DNA from: Candidatus Fredericiella danica
GTDB lineage: Bacteria; Chloroflexota; Anaerolineae; Caldilineales; Caldilineaceae
Direction: 5' to 3'
DNA length: 64,000 nucleotides
Assembly: GCA_016713335.1 (NCBI GenBank)
Contig: JADJPH010000029.1
Location: 23,761 to 87,760, forward strand
Shown: positions 27,991-39,900 of the stretch, piece by piece
Position numbering within the stretch: the stretch's first letter is position 1
Layout of the letters: the number at the start of each line of letters is the position of its first letter
Notes under the pieces: model-generated
Database searches by the model: none
What the model saw: the letters and a program-made list of their open reading frames with translations, nothing else
Told to the model about the DNA's origin: nothing
Made by a program: the position numbers and the translations under genes

Positions 27991-29762
27991 TCAGATCATC
28001 CTTCCGGGGCGATTGCGTCGGATCAACCCTGGTACCGGCCGCCGTGAAGCTGCGCCTGGATCCCGTAGTTTGCCCCATTCTCCGGCAGCTGCAAGCGCGG
28101 CCTGTTCCGGCCATGATGATGGGTCTGCCTGTTTGAACTTTGACCCGCCCGAATCTAGGATGATGCGGAGGCGCAACACATCGGTCCGGGCCAGGCGCGC
28201 AAAGGTGTGGATGCCATTTTCGTCAAGCAATTCTGCAAGCTTCGGTCCAATGCCCTCGATGATGGTCAAATCATCCGGGGTGTCGGAAACTGGCGCTGTG
28301 CGCAAGGGTTCTTCCTCCATTGCCGGCCGGCGCACCCCCTCCACCAACTGCGCCTTAAGCGCTTCCAACTCGGCCCAATCACCCTTCACCGCCAACTGCG
28401 CCTGCCGCGGCCACGTCTCCGGGTCGGCCGTATTGAACTGGTTGCCGCCCGTGCGCAGAATTGCCGTCAACTCCGCCACATCGCTTGCGGCCAATTGCTC
28501 AAACGTGCGAATCCCATATTTGTTGAGCAATTCTTCGATCTTGGGTCCAATTCCCTCGACAAGCGTCAAGTCATCGGGCGTTTCGACGACCGCCGGCGCC
28601 CGCGTGGATTCCTCTTCCACCGCACCACGCCGCACGCCACCCACCAGTTGCGCTTTCAACGCGCCCAGTCGGGTCCAGTCGCGATTGGCGGCCAGGCGCG
28701 CCTGCCGCGGCCAGGTCTCCGGGTCAGCGGCATTGAACTGGCTGCCGCCTGCGCGCAGCATAGCGGTCAAATCCTCCACCGGGGTTTCGGCCAATTGGGC
28801 AAACGTGCGAATCTCATTTTGATTGAGGAGTTCCTCGATCTTTGGCCCGATCCCTTCGATGATCGTCAGATCATCGGCAGCAATCTCGACCGTCTGATTG
28901 CGTGTCGCCTCTTCAGCGCCGGTCTCAGCAGGTTTGCGGACACCACCCACCAACTGCGCTTTCAAGGCATCTAACCGGGTCCAATCACGATTGGCGGCCA
29001 GGCGCGTTGCCTGTCGCCAGGTCTCCGGGTCAGCAGCGTTAAACTGGCTGCCGCCGGCGCGCAGAATCACCGTCAAATCGTCAACCTTGGTGTCCGCTAG
29101 CCGTTCAAAGGTGCGAATCTCATTCTGATTCAGCAGTTCTTCGATCTTTGGCCCGATCCCCTCGATGATGGTCAGATCGTCACCCTGTTCTGCACTTGCT
29201 TGCGCTACAACTGCGACAGCGCCGCCAGTTCAACTGCGCGTGTCGCACCGCTGAGCTCCATCTCCATATTCCGAGACTTCAGATCAGCAACCTCATCCTC
29301 CAATTCCTGCTTTTCGATCGTCACCTGGTCTAGCCGCGTGCGGAGCGTGTCGAGTTCAGCCTGCACCGCCGCCAGCGCAGCATAGTGGCGATCGGCCAGC
29401 AGTTCACGTTCGGCAGTAGACTGGTCGAGTTGACCTTCAAGCGCCACAATCTGGTTATTGCTATTCTCCACGGCAGTCTGCAGTTGCGTGACATCGGTAA
29501 CACGGGCATCAAGAAGCGTGCGCGTGGCAGCAAGTTGCCGTGCAACATCTTGATCCCTGGCGATCTGTAGACGCAGGTCACCCACCATGCCCTGCGTCGT
29601 ATTGAGTTCACCGCGCAGCGCAGCTTCCGTGTCTTCCCAGCGATTGCGCTTGCGTCGCCAATAGAAAAAGTCGATCAACCACTCGATGAGCCAACCCGTC
29701 AGGGCGCCCAAGACGAAGCTGAGCCAATCAAATTGGAACCCACTGAGATTTAGCCAGTCCAT
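27991..29762 (-). CDS. Membrane-anchored coiled-coil protein with four helix-hairpin-helix repeats, one frameshift
   Basis: Starts at 29762 with an amphipathic N-terminus and a hydrophobic span (LSFVLGALTGWLIEWLIDFFYW, in part), then basic residues, so it is anchored with a cytoplasmic body. Residues about 45-180 are coiled coil (QLQTAVENSNNQIVALE and similar). After a frame change near 29215 come four repeats of about 100 residues. Each starts DDLTIIEGIGPKIEELLN (helix-hairpin-helix, G-I-G-P) followed by RTFAQLA, an LRAGGSQFNAADPETW segment and LKAQLVGGVR. Repeats begin near 29185, 28875, 28575 and 28270. HhH repeats bind nucleic acid non-specifically or mediate protein contacts. A membrane-DNA tether or an envelope scaffold working with the LysM protein are both possible. 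Confidence 0.7.
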
Positions 29763-29907
29763 GGTGCATTCCTTGTCTTATATCGCTGCGGTCACGCTGC
29801 AATGTTCCACGCATTCTGAATTATAGTATGGGTGCCCATGAAGACGCGAACTGCCAAAATGGGCCGGACAATTTTGCACACGGGCGAGCAGAAAGATCGG
29901 TCGCAGC

Positions 29908-30330
29908 ATGCAGATCACAGACACCTTGTCGATTCCGGATGAAGAAATCGAGCTTCAGGCCATGCGCGCCCAGGGCGCCGGTGGTCAAAACGTGAACAAA
30001 GTCTCCAGCGCGGTGTCCTTGCGTTTCAATGTTCCGGCATCGTCGCTGCCGCCAGATGTCAAGGCGCGCCTCCTGCGGAGCGGTGACCACCATATCACGA
30101 GTGAAGGGATCATCGTGATCAAAGCGCAACAGCATCGCAGCCAGGAACTCAACCGCGCCGATGCGATGGGCCGGCTGCATGCGCTCGTATTGGCCGCGAC
30201 CACCGCGCCCAAAATCCGCCGCGCCACCCGCCCGTCCCGCTCATCAAAACAGCATCGCCTCGAAAACAAGGCGCGACGCAGCCAAATCAAGCAGTTACGT
30301 CGCATACCTGATGATTGCTGGTGTGTTTGA
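29908..30330 (+). CDS. arfB: Alternative ribosome-rescue factor B (peptidyl-tRNA hydrolase)
   Basis: A 140-residue RF-1-like protein with the catalytic GGQ in AQGAGGQNVNKVSSAVSLRF (GGQ about residues 25-27) and a basic C-terminal tail (RSSKQHRLENKARRSQIKQLRR) that enters the empty mRNA channel. It lacks the codon-recognition domain of true release factors. It frees ribosomes stalled on non-stop mRNA by hydrolysing peptidyl-tRNA. Length and motif order match ArfB/YaeJ. It stands alone between two opposing transcription units. Confidence 0.93.
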   Translation: MQITDTLSIPDEEIELQAMRAQGAGGQNVNKVSSAVSLRFNVPASSLPPDVKARLLRSGDHHITSEGIIVIKAQQHRSQELNRADAMGRLHALVLAATTAPKIRRATRPSRSSKQHRLENKARRSQIKQLRRIPDDCWCV

Positions 30331-30409
30331 TCGCGCGCCATGCACCGATTAAAATGTGAACGCGTAGTGTACTCATTGGGTCATCGATGGAAAACTGAGG
30401 AGTTGAGCA

Positions 30410-30908
30410 ATGACAGTTCTCGCCGATTACAGTCAAGAAGAACAACAGGTTCTCCTGCGCAGCCTGGAGGCAGCCGGGATTGCAGTCTCCGCCGCCAGCC
30501 TCGGGCGCAAAGCGGAAACGGCAAGCGAAGGCTTTGCCGCCGCCAGCTACATTCTCGAACACCGCGAAGAATACCTGACCAACACATTGATCGGATCCGT
30601 CCAGTTCGCCCTGCAGCAGCGCGCCGAATCGGGCCAGAAGTTCCCCGACTACGCTAAACTGGCGGAGGCGCCAGGCGCAGAGGCGCAGGCACTGGACACG
30701 CTGCGCCAGGCGGTTGCCATTCTGGACGCCAAAAGCACACCCGCAGAGGCCAGCGGCTACAAGCATTGGCTGATGAACATCGCCGTCACCACGTCGGAGG
30801 CCGGCAAAGAGGGTGGCAACTTTCTGGGCTGGGGTGCAGTTGCCGTCAGCGACACCGAAAAGGCAGTGCTGGAGCGAAATTGCCCAGGTGCTCGGTATCC
30901 CAAATTGA
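30410..30908 (+). CDS. Conserved hypothetical helical protein, C-terminal frameshift
   Basis: The frame from 30410 encodes a soluble, almost entirely helical protein of about 165 residues (LADYSQEEQQVLLRSLEAAGIAV ..., EALREE-like repeats, GNFLGWGAVAVSDTEKAVLE). The open frame runs on to 31027, but the sensible end is in another frame, EIAQVLGIPN then TGA at 30906-30908, which needs a one-base change near 30875. No signal peptide or catalytic motif is seen. I do not recognise the family; it may be a small acid-resistance or TerB-like helical protein, but that is only a resemblance in composition. Confidence 0.5.
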
Positions 30909-31083
30909 GTAAACGGCGCCGCGGAAGAGCATGGCCACCGAAGGGCGAAGCATTACGCGAAATCAATACAATCCCGACAATAACCTACTCAAATCGCGCT
31001 TTTATTTTCGAACTTTACATGCTATAGTTACGAAGTCGTTAGCTACCTTCTCGCCACGTGACGCTGTGCAAGGGGTTAATCCT

Positions 31084-34000
31084 GTGGTGCCAATGGACGC
31101 ATCGGAAGAGCACTATATTGTCGGTATCGGGGCCTCGGCAGGTGGGCTTGAAGCGCTAGAACGCTTCTTTAGCAACGTACCTGAAGGGAACAGCCTGGCC
31201 TATGTTGTTATCCAACATCTGTCCCCTGACTTCCGCAGCCACATGGTGGAACTGCTCTCCAAATACACCACCATGCCGGTGTATGAAGCGGAGGATGGCA
31301 CGGAAGTGCAGCGGAATCCGGTCTACCTGATTCCACGCCGCAAGAACATGATCCTCTTCCAGGGCAAGCTGTACTTGCTCGACCATCCTAAGGAACGCGG
31401 ACTCAATCTACCGATCGATATCTTTCTGGAATCATTGGCCCGTGATCAGGGTGAGCACGCCGTGGGGATCATCCTCTCCGGCACCGGCAGCGACGGCGCC
31501 CGTGGCATTCGGGCCATCAAGGAAGCTGGCGGGCTCGTGATGGCGCAGGACGACACCGCCCGCTTCGACGGCATGCCCCGGAGCGCGATTGCTACGCAAT
31601 TGGTGGATTATGTACTGCCGCCCGAAGCAATGCCCGCGAACCTGCTGAGTTACATCCGCCATCCTCACGTGCTGCCAGAAGGTGTTCCGCACGCGGCCGC
31701 CCCTGAAAGCGAAGTGCAGATCGAAAAACTCTTCGCCATTCTGCGGGATCGAACGGGCGTCGACTTTACGGACTATAAGCCCAACACCGTACTGCGCCGG
31801 ATCGAACGGCGCATGACCGTCAACAACATCGACACCCTTTCTAATTATGTAAAGTACCTACAGTACTCCCCGGAGGAGACGCGCGTTCTTTTCAAGGAGT
31901 TCCTGATCGGGGTCACCCGATTTTTCCGTGACGCCGAGGCGTTTGACTATCTTGCGGTCGAGGCCATCCCGGCATTGTTCGCAAGCAAAAGTCGCCAGAG
32001 CCCGATCCGCATTTGGGTGCCGGGTTGCTCAACCGGCGAAGAGGCCTATTCACTGGCAATTCTCTGTCGCGAGTACATGGAGCAATCCGGTCAATACCGT
32101 GAGGTCAAGATCTTTGCAACCGATATCGATCGTGAGGCGCTGGAGACGGCAAGTCGCGGGATCTATCCGGAAAGCGCCCTCGCCGACATCACGACGAACC
32201 GGCTGCAAGACTATTTTTTGAAGCGCGGGGATACCTTTGAAGTGCTCAGGCAACTGCGCAGCATGGTGGTGTTCGCCTACCAGAATGTCATCAAGGACCC
32301 GCCCTTTTCGCGCATGGACTTGATTTCATGCCGCAACATGCTGATCTACCTGCAACCAAGCCTGCAACGCAAGGTGCTCTCCACATTCCAATTCTCACTG
32401 AACCCAGGTGGCTACCTGTTTCTTGGGAGCAGTGAAAGCCTCGGCGAAACCGGCAGCGCCTACTCCATTGAGAATGTCCGCTGGAAGGTGTTTCGGTTCC
32501 AGGGGTGGAGCCCGTTCGCAAACAAATACCGCTGCGGGTGGCGAGGGTGAGGTGCAAACCATGCCGGCGCCGATGGCTCGCCAGGTGCGACCGGGCGAAG
32601 AGTGGCGCTCTGTCGATACGTGCTGCGCAGCCTCGTCGATCAGGTGCTGCCACCGTGCGTCGTCGTGGATGATAACCAACTCGTGATCCATGCCTTTGGC
32701 GAGCTCGACCGCTACCTCACGGTGCCACGCGGCTTCCAAGTGGACTTCAATATCCTGAAGATGGCGCGCCCGGAGGTGGCCCTACCCCTGAGCACCGCCC
32801 TGCACCGGACCGCTCATGGCGGCGAAGCGGTCGTCTACCGGCGAATCGGCATTCCGACCATTGACGGCGTTCACCACTTCGATCTGTCCACGCGCGTCTT
32901 CTGGGAAAAGGCAAACCGGCGGCAGCTCTTCCTCGTCATCTTCACACCTTCGCAAGATCACGACGTGACGCCGGCGACCGAAGACCATTACGACATCAGT
33001 GGGATGACGCAGCAGCGCATTTCCAATTTGGAGCAGGAGCTACAGTACACCCGCGAGAACCTCCAGGCCACGATCGAGGAACTGGAAACCGCCAACGAAG
33101 AGTTGCAGGCCACCAATGAGGAGTTGATGGCGGCGAATGAGGAGTTGCAGAGCACCAATGAGGAATTGCAGTCGGTCAATGAAGAGCTGATTACGGTCAA
33201 TACGGAACTCCAATTCAAGATTCAAGAATTAACCAATCTGAACGATGACATGGCCAATCTGCTGCGCAGCACCGACATTGGCACCATTTTCCTGGATGCG
33301 AATCTCCGGTTGCGCCGATTCACCCCGGCCGCACAAGCCGTGATCAATGTGTTGGAGCAGGATATCGGCCGGCCATTCGAGCATATTACGACGGGTCTGA
33401 AAGAGGTGAATCTACCGGCACTGGCGTTGCAGGTGCGCGACACCCTCAAGGTCGAAGAGATGCAGGTGCAGTCGCGCACGGACCGATGGTACCAGTTGAA
33501 GGTGCTACCGTACCGTACACACACCGGCCAGATGGGTGGTGTCGTCTTGACGTTAGTCGATACGACCCAGCTCAATCACACGGAAGCGCTGCTCCGCGAT
33601 TTTGAACAGGCAAGACGCTATCTTGATGCCATTGGCTCACTCGTGGTCGTGCTCGATGGGACAGGCCGCGTAGACTTCATCAATGTGCTTGGGGCGCAGC
33701 TCCTTGGCTACGAAGTCCACGAGCTGATTGGGGTTGACTGGTTCGAAACATGTGTCATCGCCACTGAACGCCAGCGTGAACGGGCAGATTTCTTCCGAGT
33801 CATGAACAGTCGCGGCGAAAACTGGGACCATCACGAAAGCAGGTTGCTGGCGCGCGATGGCAGCGAACGGTGGTTTGCCTGGGACAACACCCGGCTGCAC
33901 AACCCAGATTCCGGGCGCGATCTCCTGCTCAGATCCGGCCGCGACCTTACAGATCACTTCACAGCGGCCAACACGGCCCTGCAGAAGCAAGATATCCTCG

Positions 34001-34344
34001 ACCAAAGCACGGACGTCATCTTCATCCGCGATGTGCTGGACCGGATCACGGACTGGGGCAAAGCGGCCGAACGCTACTATGGCTACTCACAAGAGGAGGC
34101 CATCGGTCGCAATGTCTACGAACTACTTCGGATCGAGTTGCCCGAACCAAGAGATGCAATCATGTCCAGATTTTTAGGGACCGGACATTGGGAAGGGGAT
34201 GTGGTTCACGTGGGCCGAGATGGTCGTCGCCTACATTTGCATTCGCGCTGGTCACTGCAGCAAGATTTCCACAGCGAAACGCAAAGCTACCTCGAATTTG
34301 TGAGCTTGCTCCAGCCGGCGCCACCGTTATCTTCCATGTCATAA
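31084..34344 (+). CDS. CheB-CheR-PAS fusion protein (copy 1), frameshifted
   Basis: One protein of about 1080 residues. The CheB methylesterase domain has a complete triad: Ser in GIGASAGG, His in VVIQHLSP and Asp in LSGTGSDGARG. The CheR methyltransferase has the SAM motif VPGCSTGEEAYSLA and the EFLIGVTRFFRD entry helix. A long leucine/asparagine heptad coiled coil follows (EELETANEELQATNEEL, about 33030-33230), then a CheR-type PAS and two more PAS domains. The frame is lost between about 32500 and 32610, at the CheR/linker junction. The GTG at 31084 has AGGGG eight bases upstream; ATG 31093 is the alternative. There is no flagellar gene nearby, so it probably modulates the kinase that follows after 27 bases. 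Confidence 0.85.
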
Positions 34345-34371
34345 GTGTAGATTCGCCTTCGAAGACGACGT

Positions 34372-36833
34372 ATGAGCTCGACGATCCGAAACAAAGCCGA
34401 AGCAGTCATGCAGGAACGCTACACCGCCAGCGAATTGCGGCAGGACGCAGACCTGGAAGCGATCCTGCATGAACTCCGTGTGCACCAGATCGAACTTGAA
34501 TTGCAAAACGACGAACTCCGCCGGACGCAGGTCGATTTGGAAACGATGCAGCGGAAGTACTTCGACCTCTATCGGCTTGCGCCCGTGGCGTATTTGCACC
34601 TGGATGATCAGGGCATTATCCAGGATCTCAATCTGAAGGGCGCCGAATTGCTGGGCGGCGAACTGCAGATGATCACCAACCGGCCCCTTGTCTCCTATCT
34701 CGAATCCGGGACGTACGGGGAATTTTTTCGTCATCTACAGGCCGTGTTCGCCAATACCGATCGCCAAACTTGCGAAGTCACCTTGCGCGCGCGCAACGGC
34801 GTCACACGCAACGTGCTATTAGAGAGTATTGCTGCCTGGGAAGACGGCAACCGTTTTTGCCGCACGGTCATGATCGATGTCACGGCTCGCTACCAGGCCG
34901 AACGTGAACTGCAGCAAAGTGAAGCGCGGCTGCGGGCGCTCTTTGAGGCTTCTCCAGTGCCACTGGCAACTATCTCACGTATTGACGGCACGATTCGCTA
35001 CGCGAACCCTGCCCTCGGCCAACTGTTGGCGGCATCGCTACCGGCCATGATCGGCCGCATGGCTCCATTCCCCAAAGATCTACTGCAATTCCTCCTGGCA
35101 GGACCGTGGGATCAAGCGTCCATCGGGCGTGAGTGGCGCATCGTCCGCAACAACGGCGAACACATTTGGGTGGTTGTCACCTGTCAGACGATTGTGCTGG
35201 GCACAGAACCGTGCATGATGGCCGGTTTTCATGATGTAACGGAGCGACGAACCATGGAAGAGTCGCTGCGCCAGCATACAGAAGAACTGCGCGCGGCCAA
35301 CGCTGCCCTGGTCGAAGCCGCACGTCTGAAAGATCAGTTCCTTGCCAACATGAGCCATGAACTGCGCACACCGCTTACTGGTATCCTTGGAATGGCCGAA
35401 GCGCTCGGGCTGACCGTCTATGGCGCCCTAAACGAACGCCAGTTGCGGGCCATCGATACCATCGAACAGAGCGGACGCCATCTGCTCGACCTGATTACGG
35501 ATATTCTCGATCTAGCCAAAGTTGAGGCCGGCAAACTTGAGTTGGTTGCAGACGCGATTCAAATGGACGTCCTCTGTGATCGCAGCATTCAGATGGTTGA
35601 GCAACTGGCACAGGCAAAGCATCAGAAGTTTTCCTTGGTGAATGAGTGTTCACATGTCGAGTTTCTCGGCGATGAACGGCGCTTGCGCCAGGTGATCGTC
35701 AATCTGCTCAGCAATGCCGTCAAATTCACAGGAGACGGTGGTGAACTGGGGTTAAACGTGGTCTGTGATCGACAGCAACGCGTGTTGATTTTCACGGTCT
35801 GGGACACTGGGATCGGCATTCATGCGGATGACATTCACAGACTCTTTCAACCCTTTGTCCAGATCGATTCCGGACTCGCAAGGCAATACGCAGGAACAGG
35901 GCTGGGGTTGGCATTGGTGCGCCGCTTCACCGAATTACACGGCGGCAGCGTTGTAGTCGATAGCAGCCCAGGCAAAGGAAGTCGGTTTACGGTGCGCATT
36001 CCGCTGATCACGTCGCCCGCTCCCTCGAGTGCCGTGCAGAGTGCGCCGTCGCTTCAGCAGGGAAGAATGCGGCGCATTGTGATGCTTGAAGACTCGGCGA
36101 TCACCGCCGAACACCTCGCCAACTACCTGCGGATTCTCGGCATCCTCGATGTCACCTTGCTTCGCCTGGCACGCGGGCGGTTGACTTGATTGCGCAGCAA
36201 ATGCCCGACGTCGTCTTGCTGGACCTCTTTTTACCCGACGGGTCTGGCTGGGAGATCTTGTCAAAACTCAAGTCGAACCCCGCCACCGCCACCATCCCGT
36301 GGTGGTCGTGACCGTGGCGGACGAGCGCAACCGCGCCGACGTCATGGGCGCAGCGGCGTTTCTGCGCAAGCCGGTCTCCCTCACTGACCTTCAACACGCG
36401 CCAGACCAGATCGCGGCATCATCCACGCCACAGGAATCACCGGTCCGGCCGCAAAACGGGACTGTGCTGGTCGTGGATGACAGCGAAGTCACGCTCAGAT
36501 TCGTCGCAGATTTGCTGTTTGCACAAGGTTACGCAGTCGTCACCGCACGCAACGCACAGGAAGCGCTCTCGATCCTGGATACATTGCGCCCGGTGCTGAT
36601 TCTGATGGATATCCAAATGCCGGGAATGGACGGGCTGGAGGCGATTGGCACATCCGACAGCGCCCCGATGTGGCGGTGTCTACCACACGGATCGTTGCAC
36701 TTAGGCGCTGGCGCTCGTTGGCGACCGCGAACGCTGCCTTGCGTCCGGCGCTGATGCATATCTGGCAAAGCCGGTCGGCGCCGCCGAACTACTACAGGAA
36801 GTACGGTCCGCGGCAGCAAAAGCAGCAACGTAA
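34372..36833 (+). CDS. Hybrid PAS histidine kinase with two receiver domains (copy 1), frameshifted
   Basis: An N-terminal amphipathic coil (HELRVHQIELELQNDELRR) is followed by PAS domains at about residues 65-175 and 185-300. HisKA follows with phosphoacceptor MSHELRTPL (about 329), and HATPase_c with N-box VNLLSNAVKFT and G-boxes DTGIGI and GTGLGLALV. Two receiver domains complete it: the first with VVLLDLFLPDGSG (about 36210), the second with LVVDDSE, LMDIQMPGMDG and YLAKPVG. Frame changes near 36180, 36295, 36645 and 36695 are needed; the final stop is TAA at 36831-36833, just before a strong terminator. It is cotranscribed with the CheB-CheR-PAS gene and is likely its signalling partner. 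Confidence 0.82.
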
Positions 36834-36862
36834 ACGCTGGAATCGAAGAAACAATGCAACAA

Positions 36863-36903
36863 AAACAAGCAGGCCAACCTGGTGGTTGGCCTGCTTGTTT
36901 GTT
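36863..36903. terminator. Strong bidirectional intrinsic terminator
   Basis: A 16-bp uninterrupted stem (36863-36878 with 36885-36900, loop of six), with A residues on the left and TTTGTTG on the right, lies between the convergent hybrid kinase and amylopullulanase genes and should stop transcription from both sides. Confidence 0.88.
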
Positions 36904-36931
36904 GCATGATTACGCTTTGCCGTTACGCCGC

Positions 36932-39900
36932 CTACTTGCCCATTGAGGGCAAGAAAAGCGTCGAAAACTCAAGTGGCTCACCGGCATCCGGATCGACCCA
37001 GGGCAACTCGCCCTCGTCCCTGATTATCGAGCCACGGGTTCTTCAGCAGCCGCATCCCATCGGATATGGCTGCGCTGCGAATACGCGGCGGCAACTGGCT
37101 CGCCATCCCGAAGTACGCTTCATAGAGCGAACCCGGCGCCGCGGTCACGGCATAGCAGGCCTGATTGGTCAACGCCGGATCCATCACCCCGGGCTGCGTG
37201 TTGTACCAGTCTCGCTTGACTTCTGCGCACACCTTGTACTTACCCGGCGGCAGGAACCAGTAGTTCGTCTTGCCATTGCCGTTCGTCGTCGCCGTGGCAA
37301 GACGCTGATTCTGGGCATCGTAGAGATTGACCTTCCAATCCTTCAGCCCCAGTTCACGCTGCCCAGGCATGCCGTCAAGATCACGGTCAAGATAGACGCG
37401 TGTCATGACAGAGACGCCGTAACCGTTGACGAACGTGCAGGTCACGTTGTCGCCAGCATAGACCTTGATCGTCGCACTGGCCTTGCCCAGGTCAACCGCG
37501 GCGCGGTTTGCCACATCGCAGTGCACGCCAGTCAAGTACCATTTGTTCGGCACTTCTTCGCGCACCGTATAAGAACCCGGGGCAACGGCAAACGTGATCG
37601 AACGTCCGTACTTGTCGCCATCATCGGCGCCTGGGTCATCCAACTTGAATTTCCCCAGATCACCGGTGAACCCGAAGTTACGGACACTGTCCGGCTGTGC
37701 ATCCTTGGCGATCGTGATGGTCGTCTTTTCGCCCTGTACGAAGACGGCCGTCGTCCTTGCCGGCACGGCGAACGTCCCCGACTGCGGATCGAAGGTGGCG
37801 CCACTGACGGCATCCTGCTTCTGCGCTTGCACCGGGTGCAACCAGAAGCCCTGATTCACCAGTTCGGCTGCAGTGAAGTTCTGCGCGTCGTCCGTCGCGT
37901 TGAACAATACGACGATCTGTTCAGCATTCGGATCCAGGTCGGCCAGCGCAGGCGCCTTGTCGGACAGGCTCATCACGATCAGACCGGGTATCTGGCTGGC
38001 GCCCGTGTTCCAGAACTCGAGTCTGGCCATGACGTCGGCTTCGGTCGCCAGCCGGAAGAGCGGCGAGCTGTTTCGGATCGTGAGAATCTCACGGAGGTGC
38101 GTCGCCACTGCCTGGATCTCACTGCTACCCGGCTTCAAGTTCGGATCCGCAAGGCGGGGGCCGATGAGATTCCAGTTGCTCTGGTTGTCCCCTGCCGGCG
38201 GCAGACCGACGCCGAAGTTGTTGCCGGCGTAAGTCCAGTCCACCTTGTTGAACCAATCACCGGAGTTGTACGAGTTGCGATCCATTGATTTGGAGCGCAT
38301 CAACTCCTCGCCGGCATGGATGAACGGAACGCCCTGGGCGAAGACGGTGAAGTCAAGGCCAAGATTCTGTGCGCGCACCCGGTCACCCATGGCGGTCGTC
38401 AGCGGCAGTTTGTAGGCATTGTTATCGAAGAGCGTCTGATTGTCGTGCGCTTCGACGTACACAATGTGTTCCTGTGGATCCTGGTTATAGCCTGCCGGAC
38501 TGCCGTTGTAGTCGACCTGCGAGCCCTTCACCAGGACGCCGTTGCGATCCACAAACTCGTAGTCGGCCAGGTTGCCCGCCAGACCGACGCGAATCTGGTC
38601 TGCAGACAGGAGCAGTTCGGATTTCTCAGCATCGCTGCCGGAGTTCAGCGCATTCGGGTCATACCACAACCCGTTCACCACACCCTGATTCTGCACCAGA
38701 GCATCGCCACCGTCGAACGGGCCGCCCCCGCGCACGGCGTCGCGCAGGCGATCGTTGAAGGTACCGATGCCGGTGCCGGCCATGTTGAGCTGCGTCGCAT
38801 TGACGCCACGGGCATCATTGGCCACTTCACCAAAGTTCCAGCCTTCACCGTAGAGATAGACCGTGGGGTCAATCGCCGCCAGCGTCTGCTGAATCTTCAG
38901 CATGTTCGACTTCATGTGGTGACCCATCAGGTCGAAGCGATAGCCGTCGACACCATATTCCTGGGTCCAGGTGACAAGCGAGTCGACCATCAACTTCTCA
39001 AACATCGCATGTTCTGATGCGGTGTTTGCACAGCACGTGCTCGTCTCGATCACGCCGTCCAGATTGAGACGTTGATAGTAGCCGGGCACAATGCGGTCGA
39101 GGACAGACTTGGGGTCCTGACCGCCCGCCGTGGTGTGGTTGTAGACAACGTCCATGACGACACGGAGACCCGCCTCGTGCAGCGCCTGCACCATCGCGCG
39201 GAACTCCACGATGCGCGTGATGCCGTCAGGGTTCGTGCTGTAGGAGCCTTCCGGCACGGTGTAGTGATAGGGATCGTAGCCCCAGTTAAAGCCATCCGTG
39301 GCAGCCGCAGCCTCCACCGCCGCCTGCTGAAGGTCCGAATCGGGCGCAGCGGGCACATTCGGCTCGACGCTGCGTTTTGTCTTCGTTCACAGTCGCAAAG
39401 TCGAAGGCGGGCAGCAGATGCACATGGGTTAGACCCGCGGCCTGGAGCGACTTGAGATGCTTCATGCCGTCGGAGTTATCGTAGGTGAACGCTGCGAATG
39501 TGCCGCGCGCGGCCTCAGGCACGCTCTGGTCGTTGACGCTGAAGTCACGCACGTGCAGTTCATAGAGTGCGATGTCTTCCGGCGCACCCAGCGGTGGCTT
39601 GGCAACCGTGCCCCACCCTGCGGGCTTTGTCGCCGGGTCTGCCAGATCGACCAGGATTGAGCGGGTCGAGTTCGTGGCAAGCGCCAACGAATAGGGATCG
39701 GTGACGAGGTTCTTCTCCACTTTGCCTGTCGCCGGGACATACACCTCGACTTCAAACAAGTAGTACTTGCCGTTCCAGTCAGCGTCTCCCGTGACGCTCC
39801 AGACACCCTCCGCACCTTCCGTCATCGGCAACACGGCCAACGCAGGACTGGTGGCATCGGCAAAGACCTGCAGGTTCACCGACTTCGCAGTCGGCGCCCA

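Noticed and set aside
36882..38288. Long plus-strand open frame of about 468 codons
   Set aside because: Antisense shadow of the pullulanase C-terminal domains; no family resemblance.
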